Shown in pieces: positions 17,333 through 25,107 of a stretch of DNA of 47,157 nucleotides; position 1 is the first letter of the stretch; every line of letters begins with the position of its first letter. The stretch comes from an uncultured Eubacteriales bacterium (GTDB lineage: Bacteria > Bacillota > Clostridia > UBA1381 > UBA9506): contig UQYH01000002.1 of assembly GCA_900545185.1 (NCBI GenBank), positions 1 through 47,157 on the forward strand, given 5' to 3'. The translations under genes and the position numbers were made by a program. The notes beneath the pieces were generated by a model. The model was not told where the DNA came from, did not search any database, and saw only the letters and a list, made by a program, of their open reading frames with translations.

Positions 17333-18589
17333 TTAAGCTTCCCGTCGGATGACAGCGCCCAGACGCGTTAAGTTTTCCTCCAGGTGTTCATAGCCGCGGT
17401 CGATATAACAAACGTTTTCAATTTCGGTTGTGCCTTTTGCGGCCAGTGCGGCAATCACCAAGGCAGCGCCGCCGCGTAAATCCGGAGCAGCGACCTTTGT
17501 GCCCGTTAATGTACTGACGCCTGTGATGTGCGCGCTGTCGCGGCAGATTTTAATATCTGCCCCCATTTTACAAAGCTCTGCTGCGACTTTAAAACGGCTT
17601 GTAAAAATCGTCTCGCGGATGGTGCCCGTGCCCTCTGCCGTTGCGGCAAGCGCCAAAAACAGGGATTGCGCATCCGTTGGGAAGCCGGGGTACGGCTCTG
17701 TTACAATGGCAGGGAGCATGTTAAGCCGCGGCGGTGCCGAAAGACGGATGGTATCACATTCCGCTTCTACCGTGCAGCCGCACTGTGCCAAAAGCGAAAG
17801 AGCGGTTTCCAAATGCTCGGGCACGGTGTTTGTCAGCGTTATGCTGCCGCCCGTTACCGCGGCACAGCATAAATACGTCGTGGCGGCTATGCGGTCGGGC
17901 ATAACGGTATAATCGGCCGCGTGCAGCCGCTTTACGCCGTGGATGGCGATGGTGTCGGTACCGGCGCCGCAAATTCTTGCGCCCATGGCGTTTAAAAAGT
18001 TTGCCAAATCCACAATTTCCGGCTCTTTGGCCACGTTTTTCACAACGGTTACGCCGCTTGTAAAGCAAGAGGCCAGCATAATATTTTCGGTTGCGCCAAC
18101 GCTGGGGAAGGAAAGCGTTAGGTTAGCGGCGGCAATGTGCCGGCCTTTCACGTGCAAATACCCCTTTTTTTCACTGATTTTACAGCCCAGCTCCGTCAAC
18201 GCTTTCATATGTAAATCAATGGGACGCGGCCCGAGCTCGCAGCCGCCGGGGGATGAGATTTTGGCTTTTCCGTTTCGGGCAACAATGGCACCCATAAAGA
18301 TAACGGAAGAACGCAGCTCGTGCATTAAAGCCTCCGGAATGTGGCTGCCCAGACGCCTGCGCGCGTCAATCGTTAAGGTGCTGCCCGAACGCGTAACGCG
18401 TGCACCCAAATATTTTAAAATTTCTATGGTAATGGTAACATCCTTCAAATCGGGACAGTTACGAATGATACTGATGCCGTCTTTACATAAAACAGAGGCA
18501 GCCAAAATCGGCAGCACCGCGTTTTTTGCACCATGAACGGCAATTGTGCCGGATAGGGGTTTTGCGCCCTCGATCACCAGCCTGCTCAT
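17333..18589 (-). CDS. murA: UDP-N-acetylglucosamine 1-carboxyvinyltransferase
   Basis: First committed step of peptidoglycan synthesis: adds enolpyruvate from PEP to UDP-GlcNAc. The 418-residue protein has the substrate-binding K22-N23 in GAKNAVLP and the catalytic loop SSPGGCELGPRPID, with Cys117 present, the residue targeted by fosfomycin. The ATG at 18589 is set by AGGAGG just upstream (18601-18596); a longer reading to 18652 runs through the leader and is rejected. A structured 5' leader (18603-18684) precedes it. Most Bacillota have two MurA copies; whether this is the major one cannot be told. Confidence 0.96.
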   Translation of the reverse strand: MSRLVIEGAKPLSGTIAVHGAKNAVLPILAASVLCKDGISIIRNCPDLKDVTITIEILKYLGARVTRSGSTLTIDARRRLGSHIPEALMHELRSSVIFMGAIVARNGKAKISSPGGCELGPRPIDLHMKALTELGCKISEKKGYLHVKGRHIAAANLTLSFPSVGATENIMLASCFTSGVTVVKNVAKEPEIVDLANFLNAMGARICGAGTDTIAIHGVKRLHAADYTVMPDRIAATTYLCCAAVTGGSITLTNTVPEHLETALSLLAQCGCTVEAECDTIRLSAPPRLNMLPAIVTEPYPGFPTDAQSLFLALAATAEGTGTIRETIFTSRFKVAAELCKMGADIKICRDSAHITGVSTLTGTKVAAPDLRGGAALVIAALAAKGTTEIENVCYIDRGYEHLEENLTRLGAVIRREA

Positions 18590-18602
18590 AAATACACCTC
18601 CT

Positions 18603-18684
18603 GATATTGTCACCGCTGCATGCCGCAGCATTTTGCGGCCCGGCAAGGGCATCCCTTGCCAAAACGAAAGACTTTTACAATATC
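18603..18684 (-). promoter_or_regulatory. Structured murA 5' leader (branched fold)
   Basis: On the minus strand, GATATTGT (18684-18677) pairs perfectly with ACAATATC (18610-18603). This closes a loop with two internal perfect hairpins: GGCAAGGG/CCCTTGCC (18660-18642) and GCCGCA/TGCGGC (18639-18622). The ribosome binding site AGGAGG (18601-18596) abuts the 3' strand of the closing stem. The arrangement resembles a three-way junction that could control access to the murA start. I recognise no known riboswitch class. Confidence 0.5.
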
Positions 18685-18689
18685 ATAGT

Positions 18690-18765
18690 ATGCGTGTGTT
18701 TGCGGATTGCTACAAATGACGGTCACTTGTCAGCCATCCGTGAGCGTGGCGTGGTTGTCATTTGT
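18690..18765 (-). promoter_or_regulatory. Candidate murA promoter and upstream inverted repeat
   Basis: A possible minus-strand promoter reads TTGTAG then, 17 nt later, CATACT, lying just upstream of the structured leader. ACAAATGAC (18712-18720) and GTCATTTGT (18757-18765) are a perfect 9-bp inverted repeat with a 36-nt GC-rich interior and overlap the -35. It could be an operator or a 3' hairpin of the murG message. This 224-nt gap holds no gene. Confidence 0.4.
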
Positions 18766-18779
18766 GTTCAGTATATGTG

Positions 18780-18808
18780 CCTAGGGAGCTAAGTTCCATA
18801 CGCCTAAG
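18780..18808. repeat. Palindromic repeat after murG (copy 3)
   Basis: CCTAGGGA at the left and TTCCATACGCCTAAG at the right form an imperfect palindrome. It is the same family as copies 1, 2 and 4, by the shared CCATA-GCCTAA end. It begins 5 nt beyond the murG stop codon on the minus strand. Confidence 0.5.
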
Positions 18809-18813
18809 CTTCT

Positions 18814-19902
18814 TTATTGCATCAAAGCAAGCGCGGCATCGCAAATGCGCTTTGTGCCGTCCGTTATGCCGGCGGCTTTGGCGGCCTTTGCCATGGCGGT
18901 TTGCTTTTCGGGATTCGTGACGATGGAAAGCACGGCCTTTTGCAGAGTATCGGCCGTCAGCTGCGATTCGGGTATCACCAGTGCGCCGCCGGCACGTTCC
19001 ATGCTCTTGGCGTTATAGGTCTGATGGTCGTGCGCGACGTTGGGAGAGGGCACCAGCACGGCGGCCTTGCCCAAGGCGCACAGCTCGCTGACGGTTAAAG
19101 CCCCGGCGCGGCCGATGACAACATCGGCGGCTGTCATCACCGTATCCATATTTTCTATGTACGGCACAACGGAGACGGAAGGATTTTTCTCCTTCAGCTG
19201 CGCTGTAACCGAATCGTAAAAACGCTGCCCCGTGCCGAGCAAAAACTGAAAGCGGCTTGTATCGGCCGTGTTTAACAGACCGATAACGGCTTCGTTCAGC
19301 TTGGCAGCGCCCAGACTGCCGCCAAAGGCAACCACAAAGGGGCGATCGTCTAGCCCCAGCTTTTGCCGTGCGGCGGCTTTATCCGCGCAAAGCATTTCCT
19401 CGCGGATGGGGTTGCCCGTCAGCACACATTTTTGTGCGTAGGCAGGCTTTATATATTTTGTGGTTTCGGAAAAGCTGATGGCGATGCAATCGGCAAAACG
19501 TGCCGTCAGCTTAACGGTTACGCCGGGAATGACGTTTTGTTCGTGAATCAGGGTCGGAATTTTCAGCGCATGCGCCGCCAGCAGCACCGGTGCGCAAACA
19601 TAACCGCCCGTGCCGATCACGAAGTCCGGCTTAAACTCACGCATAATCTGCTTGGCCTTGTGTACCGCCGTTAACAGCTGTTTGATGACAAGGACATTTT
19701 TTAGCGTCAGGCGGCGGATTAAGCCCGATACCTCAATATATCGGATCGGGAATCCGGCCTTGGGGACAAGGCGCGATTCCAGTCCCTTTTGCGTGCCGAT
19801 GAATAAAACATCGGCCTTGTTTTCGCGTGCTAAGCGTCCGGCCGCAGCCAGCGCGGGATTAATATGCCCGGCGGTGCCGCCGCCGGATACGATAACCTTC
19901 AT
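18814..19902 (-). CDS. murG: UDP-GlcNAc:lipid I N-acetylglucosaminyltransferase MurG
   Basis: Membrane-associated GT-B enzyme that converts lipid I to lipid II. The 362-residue protein has the N-terminal glycine-rich loop SGGGTAGHINPALA, the HEQN motif after the second domain switch, a second glycine loop FGGSLGAAKLN and the UDP-GlcNAc site GRAGALTVSELCALGKAAVLVP. The ATG at 19902 is preceded by AAAGGA; a longer reading starts 10 codons earlier and lacks family support. It lies between ftsW and murA in the dcw order. Confidence 0.96.
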   Translation of the reverse strand: MKVIVSGGGTAGHINPALAAAGRLARENKADVLFIGTQKGLESRLVPKAGFPIRYIEVSGLIRRLTLKNVLVIKQLLTAVHKAKQIMREFKPDFVIGTGGYVCAPVLLAAHALKIPTLIHEQNVIPGVTVKLTARFADCIAISFSETTKYIKPAYAQKCVLTGNPIREEMLCADKAAARQKLGLDDRPFVVAFGGSLGAAKLNEAVIGLLNTADTSRFQFLLGTGQRFYDSVTAQLKEKNPSVSVVPYIENMDTVMTAADVVIGRAGALTVSELCALGKAAVLVPSPNVAHDHQTYNAKSMERAGGALVIPESQLTADTLQKAVLSIVTNPEKQTAMAKAAKAAGITDGTKRICDAALALMQ

Positions 19903-19933
19903 ATATGAAATTCCTTTCGGGATAATTTGCAAG

Positions 19934-21079
19934 CTAAATGGTTTGCTTTTTATATTTCGATACGTTCAGCACAATCCCCATGGCGGCCATTAAAAACAAA
20001 AGAGAAGAGCCGCCGGCCGAGAAGAAGGGGAGCGGTATACCCGTGTTGGGGATGGACGAGGTAACAACGGCAATGTTTAGCACAACCTGCACACCCACCA
20101 GGGAGATAATGCCGGTTACCAGCAGACTGGAAAAGGTATCCGGCGCATTGATGGCGATTTTAAGGCCGCGCCACAGGAGCAGCGCAAAAATCACCAGCAC
20201 CGCAGCGGCGCCGATAAAGCCCAGCTCTTCACACAAAATGGCAAAAATAAAGTCATTCTGCGGTTCGGACACGTACAAAAACTTTTGCCGCGAGTTGCCG
20301 AAACCAACGCCGAACAGGCCGCCCGACCCGATGGCATACAGCGACTGAATAATCTGCCAGCCGGTACCCAAGGCATCCTGAAACGGGTCGCGGAAGGCGA
20401 TCAGACGCTTTAAGCGGTACGGCTCCATTAACACGGCGGCCACACCGGCAATGGCAACCGGTATGGATAAAAATACAAAGTGCTGCACCTTGGCGCCGGA
20501 GACAAGCAGCATAATCACCAAGGTAAAGCCGATGATAATACAAACCGAAAAGTGCGGCTCTAAAATTAAAAGTCCCATAAAAAGTCCCATTAAAACCAAA
20601 TATCGAAATAAATAGCTAAAGCTTTTAATTTTATCCTTGGCTTGCGATAAGCTGGCGGCAAAGTAAATAATCAGCCCCAGCTTTGCAATTTCAGAGGGCT
20701 GAATGGTGATTGCGCCGACACCGAGCCAACGCCGTGCACCCTTGGTTTTAACGCCGACAAGCAAAACGGCAACAAGCAAAAGAAAGCTGACAACCAAAAT
20801 GGGCACAGCCAGCTTTTTATAATTCCGATAATCGAAGTTGGCCGTAAAGGCCATGGCAACCGAGCCGAGAAGCGCCCACATCAGCTGCCTTTTAATAAAG
20901 TAAAGACCATCGTTAAAATAATAATAGGCATAGGGATAGCTGGAGGAAAAGACCATTAACAGGCCAAGCACCAGCAGCACAACAACGGTTAGTAAAAACC
21001 CAAAGTCATAGCCGGTTTTGGTCAGTCTGGTTCTTGTCAGCTGTCTTTTTGTGCCCTGTTTTTTGCTAACCTGCGCCAT
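19934..21079 (-). CDS. ftsW: Lipid II polymerase FtsW (SEDS family)
   Basis: SEDS-family peptidoglycan glycosyltransferase of the divisome, working with the class B PBP encoded upstream. The 381 residues include about 10 membrane segments, the catalytic-loop Asp region (LIAFRDPFQDALGTGWQ), the AIGSGGLFGVGFG motif and the final TGIPLPFFSAGGSS signature. The ATG at 21079 has AGGTG 10 nt upstream. It sits between mraY and murG, where ftsW is expected; murD, usually found just before it, is missing. Confidence 0.94.
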   Translation of the reverse strand: MAQVSKKQGTKRQLTRTRLTKTGYDFGFLLTVVVLLVLGLLMVFSSSYPYAYYYFNDGLYFIKRQLMWALLGSVAMAFTANFDYRNYKKLAVPILVVSFLLLVAVLLVGVKTKGARRWLGVGAITIQPSEIAKLGLIIYFAASLSQAKDKIKSFSYLFRYLVLMGLFMGLLILEPHFSVCIIIGFTLVIMLLVSGAKVQHFVFLSIPVAIAGVAAVLMEPYRLKRLIAFRDPFQDALGTGWQIIQSLYAIGSGGLFGVGFGNSRQKFLYVSEPQNDFIFAILCEELGFIGAAAVLVIFALLLWRGLKIAINAPDTFSSLLVTGIISLVGVQVVLNIAVVTSSIPNTGIPLPFFSAGGSSLLFLMAAMGIVLNVSKYKKQTI

Positions 21080-21106
21080 CGGCAATCAGCACCTGCCCCT
21101 CTTGAT

Positions 21107-22078
21107 TTAAAATACATTCATAACACAAAGATACCCGATTATGCACAGCACAAGCGCAGCCGTGCTGAAGCAAAGTACAATTTTAACCTCGCTGAAGCCG
21201 CACATTTCAAAATGGTGATGAATGGGGCTCATTTTAAAAATACGTTTCCCCGTCAGTTTAAAGGAGGTTACCTGCATAATAACGGACAGGGTTTCGATTA
21301 AATACACACCGCCGACAATGATTAAAATAATCGGCATTTTCAGCATAGAGGCCGTTACGGCAACGGCACCGCCCAAAAACAGCGAGCCGGTATCGCCCAT
21401 AAACACCTTGGCCGGGTGTGCGTTGAAAAACAAAAAGGCAAGGCATCCGCCGCTGACGGCCGCGATAAAAATGCCGATGACGGAGTTCATTTGCACCGCG
21501 CACACCACAAAAAACAGGCTGACAATCAGGGTAACGGTTGAAGCAAGGCCGTCGATGCCGTCTGTTAAATTTACGCTGTTTACCACCGAAAGCTGCACCA
21601 AAACCGTAAGCGGAATAATCCACAGGCCGATGTCCGGCATATGCGCAAGACCGGGAATAATCAGCTCTCCGCTGATGTAACCCATGTAATTTAAGGCAAT
21701 TGTGCTGCAAACGGCAACCAAAAGCTGCGCCAAAAATTTCTGCCTGGCAGTTAACCCCAAATTCCGCTTTTTGACGACCTTAATAAAATCGTCCAAAAAG
21801 CCGATAGCGCCATAGGCCACGGCGGTGACGAGCGGCAGCATTAAATCGTATCGCAGGCCGTATTGCATAAACATCACTGCCAAAACAGCCAAAACGACCG
21901 ACACAATAAAGCTGATGCCGCCCATTGTCGGCGTACCGCTTTTGGCGCGGTGCCAGCTGGGGCCTTCCTCCCTGATGCACTGCCCGAATTTTAAACGGTG
22001 CAGAAAGGGGATTAATATGGGTGTTATAATGAGGCAAATCAAAAATGAGATGCCTGCCGACAGAAATAAACTGTTCAT
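21107..22078 (-). CDS. mraY: Phospho-N-acetylmuramoyl-pentapeptide transferase MraY
   Basis: Transfers phospho-MurNAc-pentapeptide to undecaprenyl phosphate, forming lipid I. The 323-residue, 10-helix membrane protein has GFLDDFIKVVKKRNLGL (Asp pair and Lys of the active site), NLTDGIDGLA, NAHPAKVFMGDTGS and the histidine signature PIHHHFEMCG. AAAGGAG lies upstream of the ATG. The gene is 21 nt ahead of the ftsW reading frame, with no murD between. Confidence 0.96.
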   Translation of the reverse strand: MNSLFLSAGISFLICLIITPILIPFLHRLKFGQCIREEGPSWHRAKSGTPTMGGISFIVSVVLAVLAVMFMQYGLRYDLMLPLVTAVAYGAIGFLDDFIKVVKKRNLGLTARQKFLAQLLVAVCSTIALNYMGYISGELIIPGLAHMPDIGLWIIPLTVLVQLSVVNSVNLTDGIDGLASTVTLIVSLFFVVCAVQMNSVIGIFIAAVSGGCLAFLFFNAHPAKVFMGDTGSLFLGGAVAVTASMLKMPIILIIVGGVYLIETLSVIMQVTSFKLTGKRIFKMSPIHHHFEMCGFSEVKIVLCFSTAALVLCIIGYLCVMNVF

Positions 22079-22107
22079 ATGCTTCGGCTCCTTTTATCTA
22101 TGACATT

Positions 22108-22136
22108 CGGGCGCAAAGGGACTTGCCCTGTGCCCG
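22108..22136 (-). other. Hairpin in the murF-mraY gap
   Basis: CGGGC...AGGG (22108-22120) pairs with CCCT...GCCCG (22126-22136) around ACTTG. It lies directly after the murF stop and 30 nt before the mraY start on the minus strand. No T tract follows, so I read it as an intercistronic hairpin and not a terminator. Confidence 0.45.
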
Positions 22137-22141
22137 ATGCG

Positions 22142-23503
22142 TTATCGGGTTATGTATTCGGTGACGCGTTCCAGCTGCATCGCGCGAGAGGCTTTGATTA
22201 AAACCGTATCACCCGGTGCAAGCTGTGCGCTAAGGGCTTTGTTTAATGCGTCAATATCGGTAAAATGGAAAACGGCGTTTTGCGGCATGCCGGCCGCCAC
22301 AGCGGCCTCGGCCGCAAACCTAGCGGCTTCGCCGAAGGTAAACAACAGGGTAGTGCCCAGCTCGGCGGCCTCTTTGCCAATGGTGCGGTGCGATGCCTCG
22401 GTGTAGCTGCCCAGCTCCTTAATATCGCCCAGTACGGCAATTTTGCGGCCGCTTTTGGCACACAAAACGCGCAGCGCGGCCAAAACAGAGGCCGGGGCGG
22501 CGTTATAGCAATCGTTAATAATGGTGTAGCCGTTATGCTCAATCAGCTGCATGCGCTTGTCGTTCGGGATGTAATCGCCCAGTCCTTCGGCCGCTTCGGC
22601 AAGGGGAATCCCCAGGCACAGTCCTGCGGCGCAGGCCAGCAGCGCATTGGTTACGTTATGCGCACCGGGAAAGTGCAAAACGGCCTGAGCAGCTTCGTTT
22701 TGATAACAGATGGTAAAACGCACCTCGTCATCCGTTGTGACAATGTCCTTTGCCGTGATGTCATTTGCAGCGCCCAACCCGACCGTGATGGTCTTGTGCG
22801 GAATTTCGCCACGGTGCGATGCCAAAATCGGATCGTCACCGTTTATAATCACCGTGCCGCCGGGGGCGATGTGCGCAAACAGCTCGGATTTTGCTTTATA
22901 GATGTTTTCCTGCGTACCGAGCTTTTCGATATGTGAAAGACCGATATTGGTCATAATGCCGATGTTCGGTGCCGCAATGCGCGCCAGAACGTCTATTTCG
23001 CCAAAGCCGCTCATGCCCATTTCAATGATGGCGGCCTCGTGGCTGTCCTCTAAGCGAAACAGCGTCAGAGGCAGGCCGATTTCGTTATTTAAGTTACCGG
23101 CGGTTTTTAAAACGTGCAGCCGACGGGACAGCACAGCCGCCGTCAGTTCTTTTACGGTTGTTTTGCCCACGCTGCCGGTTATGCCCACAACGGGGAGTGT
23201 AAAGCGGCGACGATAGGCAACGGCCAAATCACCCAGGGCGCGGCGTGTATCGGCCACGGCGATGATGGGCTTTTGCGCGGCCGTCGCGGGCTGTGCCGTC
23301 AGTGATGCGGCGCAGCCGCCCTCCAGTGCGGCCGGGATAAAGCTGTGCGCGTCAAACCGCTCACCTGCAAGCGGCACAAACAAAGCGCCCGGTATCAGCT
23401 TTCTTGTATCGGTGCATACGTCGGTGATCACCGCATCGGGCGAGCCGCATATAAGGGTACCGCCCGTGGCGGTGAGTACATCTTGAATTTGCATGGGTTT
23501 CAT
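22142..23503 (-). CDS. murF: UDP-MurNAc-tripeptide:D-Ala-D-Ala ligase MurF
   Basis: ATP-dependent ligase that adds the D-Ala-D-Ala dipeptide, completing the UDP-MurNAc-pentapeptide. The 453-residue Mur ligase has the P-loop GITGSVGKTTVKEL, the EMGMSGFGEI motif (MurF-specific), NGDDP in the central domain and NDCYNAAPASVLAAL near the C-terminal domain. The ATG at 23503 has AAAGGA 11 nt upstream; an alternative Met lies three codons in. It is ordered after murE, as in most Bacillota clusters. Confidence 0.95.
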   Translation of the reverse strand: MKPMQIQDVLTATGGTLICGSPDAVITDVCTDTRKLIPGALFVPLAGERFDAHSFIPAALEGGCAASLTAQPATAAQKPIIAVADTRRALGDLAVAYRRRFTLPVVGITGSVGKTTVKELTAAVLSRRLHVLKTAGNLNNEIGLPLTLFRLEDSHEAAIIEMGMSGFGEIDVLARIAAPNIGIMTNIGLSHIEKLGTQENIYKAKSELFAHIAPGGTVIINGDDPILASHRGEIPHKTITVGLGAANDITAKDIVTTDDEVRFTICYQNEAAQAVLHFPGAHNVTNALLACAAGLCLGIPLAEAAEGLGDYIPNDKRMQLIEHNGYTIINDCYNAAPASVLAALRVLCAKSGRKIAVLGDIKELGSYTEASHRTIGKEAAELGTTLLFTFGEAARFAAEAAVAAGMPQNAVFHFTDIDALNKALSAQLAPGDTVLIKASRAMQLERVTEYITR

Positions 23504-23561
23504 ATAAAAATCCGTCCTTTACTGAGAACACAATCTGCCATTTATAGCCTTTTTAAAACGC

Positions 23562-25010
23562 CTATGCCTGCATATCGGCCAAAATTTTGTGAATTTCCTC
23601 ACGCTCGTCAAAATGGCGTTTTTCCTTGCCGATAATCTGGTATGTTTCGTGACCCTTTCCGGCTAGAATAATACAATCGTGCGGCTGTGCCGTTTCCATG
23701 GCATAGCGGATGGCCTCGCGCCGGTTCTCTATGACAGTATATGCACAATCGGTTTCCTTCATGCCTGCCTCAACCTGACGGATAATGGCCATGGGATCCT
23801 CCGTACGCGGATTATCGGACGTGATAATACAAAAGTCCGAAAGCAATCCTGCAATTTTGCCCATAATGGGGCGTTTAACGGGGTCACGGTCGCCGCCGCA
23901 GCCAAACAGGGTTACAACGCGGCCTTTGGCAAAGCCCTTTACGGTTTTAATAATGTTTTCCAGTCCGTCCGGCGTGTGCGCATAGTCGATGATTAAGGTG
24001 TAATCCGTATCGGTATGCACAATTTCGGCACGACCCTTTACACCCTTGGCGGTGGCTAGGGCGCAGATCACTTCGTCCTTTTCAATCCCCAGTGCGCAGC
24101 AGGTCGCCATGGCCGCCAGCGCGTTATATACCGAAAAACGGCCGGGGATGCCCAGCGTAACGGCGCTTTCCGTGCCGCCCTCTGTTACGTCAAAAGAAAC
24201 GCCGCGCGGCGAAAAGCTGAGGTTGTGCGCGGCAAAATCGGCCGCACTGTCAATGGCAAAGCTTTGCATGGGGCAGGGGTGTTCCTCCAAAATCCGTTTC
24301 CCGTAGGGGTCATCGGCGTTGATGATACCCATGCGGCAAACATGGAACAAAAGCTTTTTGGCTTCAAAATAATTTTCCATGGTTTTATGAAAATCCAAAT
24401 GATCTTGCGTTAAATTTGTAAATACGCCCACGGCAAAGGGAATCCCATACACGCGGTTTAAGTACAGGGAGTGGGAGGAAACCTCCATCACCACATAATC
24501 CATTCCGGCCTTTGCCATTTCGGCAAACAGGGCAAACAGTTCAAGCGATTCCGGGGTGGTGCGCTCTGTCGGCAAAACGCGGTCGCCGATCATATTGGCG
24601 TTGGTGCCGATTAATCCCACCTTTTTTCCGTGGGCCTCTAAAACGGCCTTAATCAGCGTGGTTACGGTGGTTTTGCCGTTTGTGCCGGTTACGGCAACGG
24701 GAATGAGCTTTGTTTCGGGGTGGTCATAAAAATTGGCGGCAGCCTGTGCCAAGGCTTTGCGCGTATCCTGTGCCCTAAGGCACGGCACGGCAAGGGGTGC
24801 GTTTTGCGCATCCTGCACCAAAACGGCCGCAGCGCCTGCCTCTATGGCGTTTTGTATATACAGGTGGCCGTCTGTTTGGTAGCCCTTAATACACACAAAC
24901 AGGCATCCGGGCACAACACGGCGCGAATCGTAGGCAAGGCCTGTAATTTCCATATCGTTTGTAATGGGGGCGGCCAGCGCGACACCCTCTAAAATTTTTG
25001 TTAGCTTCAT
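23562..25010 (-). CDS. murE: UDP-MurNAc-L-Ala-D-Glu:meso-diaminopimelate ligase MurE
   Basis: Adds the third stem-peptide residue. The 482-residue Mur ligase has the P-loop TGTNGKTTVTTL, carbamylated-Lys region, YAHTPDGLENII and, importantly, the DNPR motif in TSDNPRTEDP, which marks meso-DAP as the substrate instead of lysine. I chose the ATG at 25010 (family-typical MKLTKILEG). A GTG at 25055 would extend the protein through a leader hairpin, GTCCGCA (25032-25038) with TGCGGAC (25057-25063). The visible GAAAGG is rather far (14 nt), so the start is less sure than the identity. Confidence 0.95.
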   Translation of the reverse strand: MKLTKILEGVALAAPITNDMEITGLAYDSRRVVPGCLFVCIKGYQTDGHLYIQNAIEAGAAAVLVQDAQNAPLAVPCLRAQDTRKALAQAAANFYDHPETKLIPVAVTGTNGKTTVTTLIKAVLEAHGKKVGLIGTNANMIGDRVLPTERTTPESLELFALFAEMAKAGMDYVVMEVSSHSLYLNRVYGIPFAVGVFTNLTQDHLDFHKTMENYFEAKKLLFHVCRMGIINADDPYGKRILEEHPCPMQSFAIDSAADFAAHNLSFSPRGVSFDVTEGGTESAVTLGIPGRFSVYNALAAMATCCALGIEKDEVICALATAKGVKGRAEIVHTDTDYTLIIDYAHTPDGLENIIKTVKGFAKGRVVTLFGCGGDRDPVKRPIMGKIAGLLSDFCIITSDNPRTEDPMAIIRQVEAGMKETDCAYTVIENRREAIRYAMETAQPHDCIILAGKGHETYQIIGKEKRHFDEREEIHKILADMQA

Positions 25011-25031
25011 ACTCGTTTTCGCAGCCTTTCT

Positions 25032-25063
25032 GTCCGCAAAGTTGACGTTCGGCACGTGCGGAC
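25032..25063 (-). other. Hairpin at the murE translation start region
   Basis: GTCCGCA and TGCGGAC form a perfect 7-bp stem with an 18-nt loop in the murE leader, ending just ahead of the GAAAGG ribosome binding site. It could modulate murE translation; no family is recognised. Confidence 0.4.
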
Positions 25064-25107
25064 ATCCGTGTTTATTCTGTTAAGCATCGGGTTTCATTCA
25101 CTAATGC

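Noticed and set aside
18607..18792. Small gene in the murA-murG gap
   Set aside because: The frame has no ribosome binding site and overlaps the hairpins and candidate promoter on the other strand.
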